DNA from: Stenotrophomonas sp. 169
GTDB lineage: Bacteria; Pseudomonadota; Gammaproteobacteria; Xanthomonadales; Xanthomonadaceae
Direction: 5' to 3'
Assembly (NCBI RefSeq): GCF_014621775.1
Contig: NZ_CP061204.1
Span: 62,001-126,000 of the forward strand
Length of the DNA stretch: 64,000 bases
Shown here: positions 25,900 through 33,073 of the stretch, piece by piece
Position numbering within the stretch: the stretch's first letter is position 1
Layout of the letters: the number at the start of each line of letters is the position of its first letter
Notes under the pieces: generated by a model
The model's input: the letters and a program-made list of their open reading frames with translations, nothing else
What the model was told of the DNA's origin: nothing
Database searches by the model: none
Translations under genes and position numbers: made by a program

Positions 25900-28529
25900 T
25901 GGCGCCGATGTCGAAACAGAACCCCCTGCCGTTCCCCGGCGAACAACCCGAGCCGACCGCCGCCGCCGCGACGCCGGTATCCCCGACGACCGACGGTTCG
26001 CTGCCGCCGCCTGCCCCTGCGCGCGTCGCAGGCGGACGCCGGCCGTGGTGGGCGCGACTGCTGGGTCGGCTGGTCGAGCCATGGCTGTCGCTGGATATCG
26101 AGCCGGAAGATCCCGGCCAGTACAACGACGGTCGGCCGGTGATCTACGTGCTGGAAGACTACGGTCTGTCCAATGCGCTGATCCTGGACAAGGCCTGCCG
26201 CCAGGCGGGGCTGCCTTCGCCGTTGACGCCGCTGCCCGGTGACCCCACCGGCCGCCGCCGTGCCTACGTGGCGCTGTCGCGACGCAGCTCCAGCAATTCG
26301 CTCATCCCCGAGCAACGCGGCGCCAAGACCCATTCCGATTCGCTGGCCAAGGTGCTGCAGGCGCATCGCGTGCGCGACGAGCTCGACGTGCACCTGGTGC
26401 CGGTATCGATCTTCGTCGGACGCGCACCGGACAAGCAGAGCGGCTGGTTCGCCGTGCTGTTCTCGGAGAACTGGGCACTGGTCGGCCGCTTCCGCCGCCT
26501 GCTCGCCGTGCTGTTGAACGGTCGCAGCACGATCGTGCGCTTCGCCCCGCCCATTTCGCTGCGCTCCACCATCGATGAAGGGCTGGACCCGGAACGCACG
26601 GTGCGCAAGCTGCAGCGCGTGCTGCGTACCCATTTCCGGCGTATCCGCGAGTCGGTGATCGGGCCCGACCTGTCGACCCGTCGCCTGCTGGTGGACCAGG
26701 TGCTGCAGGCCGAGCCGGTGCGCGAAGCCATCGCGTCCCAGGCACGCCGCGACAACAGCAAACCGGCTGACGCCTGGAAGAAGGCGCATGCCTATGCCTG
26801 GGAGATCGCGGCCGATTATTCCAGCCCTGCGGTGCGCTCGGCCAGCTTCATGCTCAGCCATGTGTGGAACCGGATCTATGCCGGTGTGCTGGTGCATCAC
26901 CTGGACAAGTTCAAGGCCGCCGCGCCGGGCCATGAAGTGGTCTACGTGCCCAGCCATCGCAGCCACATGGACTATCTGCTGCTGTCCTACCTGTTGTACG
27001 ACCGCGGCATCGTGCCGCCGCACATCGTGGCGGGCATCAATCTCAACCTGCCGGTCGTCGGCACCCTGCTGCGCAAGGGCGGTGCGTTCTTCATACGGCG
27101 CTCGATCCGGGGCAATGCGCTGTACTCGGCGGTGTTGAGTGAGTACGTTGCCCAGCTGGTCGCCGGTGGTTACTCCATCGAGTACTTCGTGGAAGGCGGG
27201 CGCTCACGCACCGGCCGCCTGCTGCAGCCGAAGGGCGGCATGATCTCGATGACGCTGAAGGCGTTCCTGCGTCAGCCGCGCAAGCCGGTGCTGTTCCAGC
27301 CGATCTATATCGGCTACGAAAAGCTGATGGAAGGCGGCAGCTATCTGGATGAACTGACAGGGCGGCCGAAAGAGAAAGAGTCGATCTGGTCGCTGCTGTG
27401 GGGCATCCCAAAGGTGCTCAAGCAGAACTACGGCCAAGTGGTGGTGAACTTCGGCGAACCGATTGCGTTGAACGACGTACTGGCCGAGAAGGCACCCGAC
27501 TGGGATGGCAGCGCCGTGGCCGAGGATGAAAAGCCGGCGTGGTTGGCGAGCACGGTCGATACGCTGGCCGAACGCATCCAGGTGCGCATCAATGGCGCCG
27601 CCGACGTCAATCCGATCAACCTGCTGGCGCTGGCTCTGCTGTCCACGCCCAAGCACGCGATGGGCGAGGCCGACCTGATCGCGCAGATCCAGCTGTGCAA
27701 GACCCTGCTGGAAGAAATGCCGTACTCCGATCGAGTGACGGTGACCCCGCATTCGCCTGCGCGGATCATCGCCCACGCCGAGGAGATCAACGTCCTCACC
27801 CGCGTGCGCCATCCGCTGGGGGACGTGCTCAGTGTCAGCGGCGATACCGCTGTGCTGCTCAGCTACTTCCGCAACAACGTGCTGCACCTGTTCACGGCGT
27901 CGTCGTGGGTGGCGTGCTGCTTCCAGAACAACCGCCGCATGGGCCGCGCGGGCCTGGTGCGGCTGGGGCGCACGGTCTACCCGTTCCTGCAGTCGGAGCT
28001 GTTCCTGCCGTGGACGGAAGACGAGTTCGGCCAGCGCATCGAGCAGACCATCGATCTGTTCATCCGCGAAGGGCTGCTGCAGCAGGTGGGCGAAGACGAA
28101 GGCGGCGTGCTGGCGCGTAACACCGGGCAGACCGACGAAGTGTTCCGCCTGCGCGCCATCGGCCATTCGCTGCAGCAGGCCTTCGAGCGCTATTACATCG
28201 CCATCTCGGTGCTGGTCAAGAACGGTCCGGGCACGCTCGGCGCCGCTGAGCTGGAGAGTCTCTGCCAGCAGGCGGCCCAGCGCCTGAGCCTGTTGTACGC
28301 ACCGGCCGCGCCGGAGTTTTTCGACAAGACCTTGTTCCGTGGATTCATCCAGAAGCTGCGCGAGCTGCGTCTGGTATGGCCGGATGAAAACAGCAAGCTG
28401 TTGTTCGATGAGCGGCTGGACGGCTGGGCCAAGGATGCCAAGTTCATCCTCGGCCGCGAGTTGCGCCACACCATCGAGCGGGTCAGTCCGGAAGCCGCCA
28501 AGCCCGAAGAAGCCGCGCCGCAGGATTGA
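25899..28529 (+). CDS. plsB: Glycerol-3-phosphate 1-O-acyltransferase PlsB, 876 aa
   Basis: A membrane-bound enzyme that adds the first acyl chain to glycerol 3-phosphate. Acyltransferase motif I VPSHRSHMDYLLLSY has the catalytic His and Asp; later blocks include GGAFFIRRS, FVEGGRSRTGRLL and FQPIYIGYEKLMEGGSY. The N-terminal 50 residues are Pro/Ala-rich and variable. The length is close to enterobacterial PlsB. Coupled to the preceding lipoprotein gene by a one-base overlap. Confidence 0.96.
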   Translation: MAPMSKQNPLPFPGEQPEPTAAAATPVSPTTDGSLPPPAPARVAGGRRPWWARLLGRLVEPWLSLDIEPEDPGQYNDGRPVIYVLEDYGLSNALILDKACRQAGLPSPLTPLPGDPTGRRRAYVALSRRSSSNSLIPEQRGAKTHSDSLAKVLQAHRVRDELDVHLVPVSIFVGRAPDKQSGWFAVLFSENWALVGRFRRLLAVLLNGRSTIVRFAPPISLRSTIDEGLDPERTVRKLQRVLRTHFRRIRESVIGPDLSTRRLLVDQVLQAEPVREAIASQARRDNSKPADAWKKAHAYAWEIAADYSSPAVRSASFMLSHVWNRIYAGVLVHHLDKFKAAAPGHEVVYVPSHRSHMDYLLLSYLLYDRGIVPPHIVAGINLNLPVVGTLLRKGGAFFIRRSIRGNALYSAVLSEYVAQLVAGGYSIEYFVEGGRSRTGRLLQPKGGMISMTLKAFLRQPRKPVLFQPIYIGYEKLMEGGSYLDELTGRPKEKESIWSLLWGIPKVLKQNYGQVVVNFGEPIALNDVLAEKAPDWDGSAVAEDEKPAWLASTVDTLAERIQVRINGAADVNPINLLALALLSTPKHAMGEADLIAQIQLCKTLLEEMPYSDRVTVTPHSPARIIAHAEEINVLTRVRHPLGDVLSVSGDTAVLLSYFRNNVLHLFTASSWVACCFQNNRRMGRAGLVRLGRTVYPFLQSELFLPWTEDEFGQRIEQTIDLFIREGLLQQVGEDEGGVLARNTGQTDEVFRLRAIGHSLQQAFERYYIAISVLVKNGPGTLGAAELESLCQQAAQRLSLLYAPAAPEFFDKTLFRGFIQKLRELRLVWPDENSKLLFDERLDGWAKDAKFILGRELRHTIERVSPEAAKPEEAAPQD

Positions 28530-28632
28530 GCGCACGGAATGCGTGCGCTGGGCCTCGCGAGTCGCTGGGGCACGGTCCTGGGAAACGCCGCGGTGGGCGT
28601 GATGGTTGGGCACGGGCGGTGGGCATGGGTTG

Positions 28633-28686
28633 GTAGAGCCGACTTCAGTCGGCTTGCCGCCGCAGCCGACTGAAGTCGGCTCTACC
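28633..28686. repeat. Inverted pair of GTAGAGCCGACTTCAGTC-type palindromes
   Basis: Forward copy 28633-28654 and reverse copy 28663-28686, eight bases apart, able to form a long hairpin. It lies between convergent plsB and the YdcH-like gene. Confidence 0.82.
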
Positions 28687-28706
28687 GAATGCCAGGGCAG
28701 CCGTCG

Positions 28707-28910
28707 TCAGGCCGGTTCGTCGGGAATCTGCAGGCTCTCCAGCCGGCTGATGCAGTCTTTCAGCTGCAGGCGGTGCCGCTTCAGCCGTTTGGACTCCAGG
28801 TCGTCGCTGCCGTTGGCGGCCATGTGCGTGATGCGGTCATCCAGCGCACGGTGTTCCGCGCGTAGTGCGCCCAAGCGCTCGGTGATTTCAGCGGGTGTGT
28901 AAGTGTCCAC
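28707..28910 (-). CDS. YdcH/DUF465 family small protein, 67 aa (GTG start)
   Basis: A small helical protein with the family pattern: L..EHRALDDRI early and the conserved RLKRHRLQLKDCISRL near the end. GTG 28910 is the only start that gives the family length; the frame is open far upstream but antisense to ttcA and rdgC. Function in the family is unknown. Confidence 0.85.
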   Translation of the reverse strand: MDTYTPAEITERLGALRAEHRALDDRITHMAANGSDDLESKRLKRHRLQLKDCISRLESLQIPDEPA

Positions 28911-29000
28911 CTGCCGAGCATACACAGCGCAGGTGAGCGTCGGGGCAACCGGCAGCACCATGACTGGGGAAGTGCCGATGGCAGCCGGTAGAATGGGAGG

Positions 29001-29888
29001 ATGAGCGCTGTCATCTCCCTGCCCGATCCCCTGCCGCGCGTGCGCCGTGATGCGGATCAGCAGGTGCGCGTGCTCGGCAGGCAGCTGCGCCGCCAAGTGG
29101 GCCAGGCCATCGCCGATTACGGCATGATCGGCGAGGGCGACAAGGTGATGGTCTGCCTGTCCGGTGGCAAGGACAGCTACACCCTGCTGGACATCCTGCT
29201 GGACCTGCAGCGTCGCGCCCCGGTGCCGTTCGAGCTGGTGGCGGTGAACCTGGACCAGAAGCAGCCGGGCTTTCCCGCCCACGTGCTCCCCGAGTACCTG
29301 GCCGGCCTGGGCGTGGCGTACCAGATCATCGAGCAGGACACCTATTCGGTGGTCAGCCGGGTGATTCCAGAGGGCGCCACGCAGTGTTCGCTGTGTTCGC
29401 GGCTGCGACGCGGCGCGTTGTACCACCATGCCGCCACCCACGGCTTCACCCGCATCGCGTTGGGACACCACCGCGATGACATGGCGGCGACGTTCCTGAT
29501 GAACCTGTTCCACCATGCCAAGCTGTCCGGCATGCCGCCCAAGCTGCGCAGCGATGACGGCCAGCACGTGGTGATACGGCCACTGGCCTACGTGCGTGAG
29601 CGTGACATCGCCGAGTACGCGCAGGCGCGGCGATTCCCGATCATTCCGTGCACCCTGTGTGGCAGCCAGCCGAACCTGCAGCGTCGCCAGGTGGGGCAGA
29701 TGCTGGCGCAGTGGGACATCGACCATCCCGGTCGCGTGGACCAGATCGCCCGTGCACTGGCTACCGTGGAGCCGTCCCAGCTGGCGGACCCGCGCCTGTT
29801 TGATTTTCATTCCCTGGAGCGTCGCCCGTGCGACGCATCTCCTGAGACGCCCGCAGCCGAAGATGGCCGTGGCGTCCTTCACTCCTGA
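29001..29888 (+). CDS. ttcA: tRNA 2-thiocytidine(32) synthetase TtcA, 295 aa
   Basis: Adds sulphur to C32 of tRNA using ATP and an Fe-S cluster. The PP-loop SGGKDS is at 54-59, and the cluster ligands are Cys129 and Cys132 (CSLC) with a further Cys in PCTLCGSQ (217/220). The family phrase [13 protein letters not shown] is present. The last 25 residues are variable. rdgC follows 12 bases later. Confidence 0.96.
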   Translation: MSAVISLPDPLPRVRRDADQQVRVLGRQLRRQVGQAIADYGMIGEGDKVMVCLSGGKDSYTLLDILLDLQRRAPVPFELVAVNLDQKQPGFPAHVLPEYLAGLGVAYQIIEQDTYSVVSRVIPEGATQCSLCSRLRRGALYHHAATHGFTRIALGHHRDDMAATFLMNLFHHAKLSGMPPKLRSDDGQHVVIRPLAYVRERDIAEYAQARRFPIIPCTLCGSQPNLQRRQVGQMLAQWDIDHPGRVDQIARALATVEPSQLADPRLFDFHSLERRPCDASPETPAAEDGRGVLHS

Positions 29889-29900
29889 ATCCGGAATTCC

Positions 29901-30806
29901 ATGTTCTTTCGCAACCTGACTTTCTTCCGCTTCCCCACCGCCACTGATTTCTCCAGCGTGGACACCCAGTTGCCCAATGCCCTGCTCAAGCCGGTCGGTC
30001 CGCTGGAGATGAGCTCGCGCGGCTTCATCTCCCCGTTCGGCCGCGAGGAAAAGGAGCAGTTCTCCCATCGCATCGAAGAGCACCTGTGGCTGACCGTCGG
30101 GGGTGAGGACAAACTGCTGCCCGGCGCGGTGGTCAACGACCTGCTCGAGCGCAAGTTGGAAGAGATCGAATCCAACGAGGGGCGTCGTCCCGGTGGTCGT
30201 GAACGCAAGCGCATGAAGGATGACCTGCTGCATGAACTGCTGCCGCGCGCCTTCGTCAAGAACTCGCGCAACGATGCGTTCCTGGACCTCAAGCATGGCT
30301 ACGTCGCCGTGGATTGCTCCAGCCGCAAGACGGCCGAGTACTTCATGTCCGATATCCGTGGCCTGCTGGGCAGCTTCCCGGCCATGCCGCTGAATGCCGA
30401 GGTGGCCCCGCGTTCCATCCTGACCGGCTGGATCGCCGGCGAGCCGCTGCCGACCGGTCTGTCGCTGGGCGAAGAGTGCGAGATGAAGGATCCGGTGGAA
30501 GGTGGCGCCGTCGTCAAGTGCCAGCACCAGGAACTGCGTTGCGACGAGATCGACAAGCATCTGGATGCCGGCAAGCAGGTGACCAAGCTGGCGCTGGTGT
30601 TCGAGGACAACCTGTCCTTCGTGATCGGCGATGACCTGATCGTGCGCAAGCTGAAGTTCCTGGACGGTGCGCTGGATCAGCTGGAACACACCGATGATGA
30701 CGGCCGCCGTGCCGAGCTGGATGCACGCTTCGCGCTGCAGAGCGCCGAAATCCGTCGGCTGTTCCTGTTGCTGGAAGAGGCGTTCAAGCTCAGCAAGGCC
30801 GACTGA
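29901..30806 (+). CDS. rdgC: Recombination-associated protein RdgC, 301 aa
   Basis: A ring-shaped DNA-binding protein that limits RecA access to DNA. The MFFRNLTFFRFP opening, LEMSSRGFISPFGRE, and KFLDGALDQLEH near the end are family blocks, and the length is standard. It is probably in one unit with ttcA. Confidence 0.96.
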   Translation: MFFRNLTFFRFPTATDFSSVDTQLPNALLKPVGPLEMSSRGFISPFGREEKEQFSHRIEEHLWLTVGGEDKLLPGAVVNDLLERKLEEIESNEGRRPGGRERKRMKDDLLHELLPRAFVKNSRNDAFLDLKHGYVAVDCSSRKTAEYFMSDIRGLLGSFPAMPLNAEVAPRSILTGWIAGEPLPTGLSLGEECEMKDPVEGGAVVKCQHQELRCDEIDKHLDAGKQVTKLALVFEDNLSFVIGDDLIVRKLKFLDGALDQLEHTDDDGRRAELDARFALQSAEIRRLFLLLEEAFKLSKAD

Positions 30807-30864
30807 ACGGGGCGACCCGGTACGTGTCCATCCCCGCTGACGCCGTGCGGCGTATGCTGGCTCC

Positions 30865-31644
30865 ATGAGTCCGTTGCTGCGCCGCCTGTTGTCTCCCGCG
30901 CCCACCGCTTCGGTGCAGCGGGACACCGTGCGCCTGCGCATCGGGGACGCGGAGATCGACATCCTGCGCGTGCGCGACCCGCGCGCGCGCCGCATCAAGC
31001 TGAGCGTGGACGAGCGTGGCGCACGGCTGACCCTGCCCTTGCGTGCCAGCCTGCAGACCGGAGACCGTTTCCTGGAAGAGCACCGGGGCTGGTTGGCGAA
31101 GCAGTTGCTGCATTTTCAATCCGATCGCATGCCGCCTGCGCTGGTTCCGGGCCAGCCCGGCCTGTTGCCCCTGCGCGGCGAGCTGTTGCCCTTGCGTTGG
31201 CAGGAGGCGCGCTACGCCAAGCTGGAGATCGATGCAGAGGGTGCGTGCGTGCATTGGCCGGTGCGCGCCACGCCTGCCACGCTGCGTCGCGTGCTGCGTG
31301 AGTTCTACGAGGCACAGACACGGGCCGACGTGGGCCAATGGCTGCCGCGTTACCTGCCTGGACTGCCGCGCGCACCCACGCGGATCCGCTTGAAGGTGAT
31401 GTCCTCGCAGTGGGGGTCGCTGGCACCGGATGGCAGCATGGCGCTGGATCTCGCATTGGTGCTGGGGCGCCCTGCTGCCTTCGAGTATGTGCTGGTGCAT
31501 GAGCTCTGCCATCTGCTGCAGGCGAATCACTCCGCGGCGTTCTGGCATGAAGTGGAGCAGCGTTTTCCGGCATGGCGGGAGCAGCGCGACTATTTCCATG
31601 ACGAAGGACGGCGGCTGAAGGCGATGCTGCGGCAACTGCTTTGA
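30865..31644 (+). CDS. YgjP/DUF45-like zinc metallopeptidase, 259 aa
   Basis: A small metallopeptidase of the SprT/WLM-like class. The zinc site HELCH is at 212-216, followed by the downstream helix NHSAAFW; the upstream SSQWGSLAPDG replaces the family's usual S-R-W-G-S-C. There is no signal peptide, so it is likely cytoplasmic. Substrates of the family are not well defined. The last codons and stop form one arm of a perfect 16-base inverted repeat. Confidence 0.88.
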   Translation: MSPLLRRLLSPAPTASVQRDTVRLRIGDAEIDILRVRDPRARRIKLSVDERGARLTLPLRASLQTGDRFLEEHRGWLAKQLLHFQSDRMPPALVPGQPGLLPLRGELLPLRWQEARYAKLEIDAEGACVHWPVRATPATLRRVLREFYEAQTRADVGQWLPRYLPGLPRAPTRIRLKVMSSQWGSLAPDGSMALDLALVLGRPAAFEYVLVHELCHLLQANHSAAFWHEVEQRFPAWREQRDYFHDEGRRLKAMLRQLL

Positions 31645-31673
31645 CGCGGTGAAGCGGCGTCAAAGCAGTTGCC
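31631..31673. terminator. Perfect 16-pair hairpin overlapping the stop codon
   Basis: GGCAACTGCTTTGACG at 31631-31646 is exactly complementary to 31658-31673 with an 11-base loop. The left arm encodes the last residues and the stop of the metallopeptidase. The right arm belongs to the first copy of an 89-base direct repeat. It may end transcription. Confidence 0.7.
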
Positions 31674-31906
31674 CACGCATGTCACCTTATCCCCGCGCCT
31701 TCGGCGCGCCCCCTGGAACAACAAGGGGGCTCTCCTCCAGTCAGTCCGCGACGCCGTAGGGGACAAGCGCGAAGCATCGGGTAGCGCCGAGCCGTGCTCG
31801 GCGAGCGCAGCGGCGGCGAAGCGGCGTCAAAGCAGTTGCCTACGCATGTCACCTTATCCCCGCGCCTTCGGCGCGCCCCCTTGAACAACAAGGGGGCTCT
31901 CCTCCA
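31651..31906. repeat. 89-base direct repeats flanking a SMAG element
   Basis: 31651-31739 and 31818-31906 are near-identical (two or so mismatches), 167 bases apart, each holding a CCGCGCCTTCGGCGCG palindrome. A forward SMAG (31780-31804) lies between the copies. No gene is seen in 31645-32066; the whole gap is repeats. Confidence 0.85.
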
Positions 31907-31935
31907 ATTAGTTCGCTACGCCGTCGCCGCTGCGC

Positions 31936-32035
31936 TCGCCGAGCACGGCTCGGCGCTACCGTGGGGATTGCTGCGTGGCACGCACCTTGGGAATTCGTGC
32001 GTTATGCACCTGGTAGCGCCGAGCCATGCTCGGCG
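31936..32035. repeat. Inverted SMAG pair next to the methylglyoxal synthase gene
   Basis: Reverse copy 31936-31960 and forward copy 32012-32035, with the core CGCCGAGCACGGCTCGGCGC. They lie in the repeat-filled gap between convergent genes. Confidence 0.8.
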
Positions 32036-32066
32036 AGCGCAGCGGCGGCGGCGTCACCGGTCCGGG

Positions 32067-32930
32067 TCATCGCCGCTGTGCGGCGGCGATCGCCCAGCGT
32101 GTGGCGACCGTGGGGGCGGTGATGCACACGGCGCGATCGGTGACGGTCGTGACGGCGCGCTCCAGCAGTTGGATGTCCGCTTCGTGCTGGCGCGCGACGT
32201 GGGGGTCTTCGAAGAAGATCGCGCGTTGGCAACGGCCTTCCAGCACCTGGTCGGCAATCTGGGCGTCGCCGCCCAGTGGGCCGCTCTGGTAGCGCGTCAC
32301 CCACGGTTGGTCGACGGGCCAGCCGCGGCTCCATGCCAGTTCGTTGAGTCGCTGGCCAGTGGTTCCCGTGCCGATGCGCGAGGCGAAACGGGACAACACG
32401 TCGAAGTGCTCGGCGGCGAATGCCAGCATCGCCGGCTTCATCGCGTCGTGGGCGATCAGGGCCAGCGTCTGGTGGCCGAACGCATGCAGGTCATCGGCAC
32501 CCGGATCGGCCGTCCATCCCGCATGCACGCGTTCCACTTCCACCCAGTCGCGGGCGCTGGCAACGGTGGAGAGGAAGGGTTTGCCGTGGATGACGCACTG
32601 CCGCTTGAGCGCGATGGCCTCGGGGAAGATCGATGACGGGTCGACCGGGTCGATCAGGTAGATGGCACCGTCCAGCGTGCGTTCCGGCCCCATGCCGACC
32701 ACTTCGGCCACCAGCTTCATCAAGCCGCCCTCGCGTCCGTTGGGGTAGCGCGTGAGCTGCGTGGTAGCCTGCAGCAGACCGTAGTGCTGGATCGCGTCGA
32801 AGGTGCGCCCCACCGCATGCAGCGACAGCTCCAACTCGGCGATGCCGGCGTGGCAGGCGCGCAGCCAGCGGAAAAGTGCGGCGTTGCCGTCATGGTGATG
32901 AAGCCGGTTGGCTGCAAGGCCAAGTCGCAT
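32067..32930 (-). CDS. Methylglyoxal synthase with duplicated MGS domain, 287 aa
   Basis: The C-terminal half (about 154-280) keeps the sites of methylglyoxal synthase, which turns dihydroxyacetone phosphate into methylglyoxal: HDAMK with His161, Asp162, Lys165; GTGTTG (Thr188, 190, 191); SGPLGGDAQ with Ser216 and catalytic Asp222; EDP Asp242; His249 and Asp252. The N-terminal half (about 1-130) has the same order of elements (GREGGLMKL, YLIDPVDPSS) but lacks the key Asp and the HD-x-x-K site, so it is a degenerate copy. Normal MgsA is about 150 residues. ATG 32930 has AGGAG nine bases upstream. Divergent from the hybrid kinase. Confidence 0.85.
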   Translation of the reverse strand: MRLGLAANRLHHHDGNAALFRWLRACHAGIAELELSLHAVGRTFDAIQHYGLLQATTQLTRYPNGREGGLMKLVAEVVGMGPERTLDGAIYLIDPVDPSSIFPEAIALKRQCVIHGKPFLSTVASARDWVEVERVHAGWTADPGADDLHAFGHQTLALIAHDAMKPAMLAFAAEHFDVLSRFASRIGTGTTGQRLNELAWSRGWPVDQPWVTRYQSGPLGGDAQIADQVLEGRCQRAIFFEDPHVARQHEADIQLLERAVTTVTDRAVCITAPTVATRWAIAAAQRR

Positions 32931-33073
32931 ACGGTCATTCTCCTGTGGCGTCGGCGAAGTGTATGCCGTTGATGGCGTCGCGCCGAGCCGCTTATGCAGC
33001 AATCCTGATGGCCCGCTACGCGCAGGCTGCTAGCGTCGGCAGGTCATGGATCGCGGACAGGGAGAACATCGGG

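Noticed and set aside
28911-30998. Extension of the YdcH-like frame to 763 residues
   Set aside because: It runs antisense through ttcA and rdgC; only the last 67 codons match a known family.
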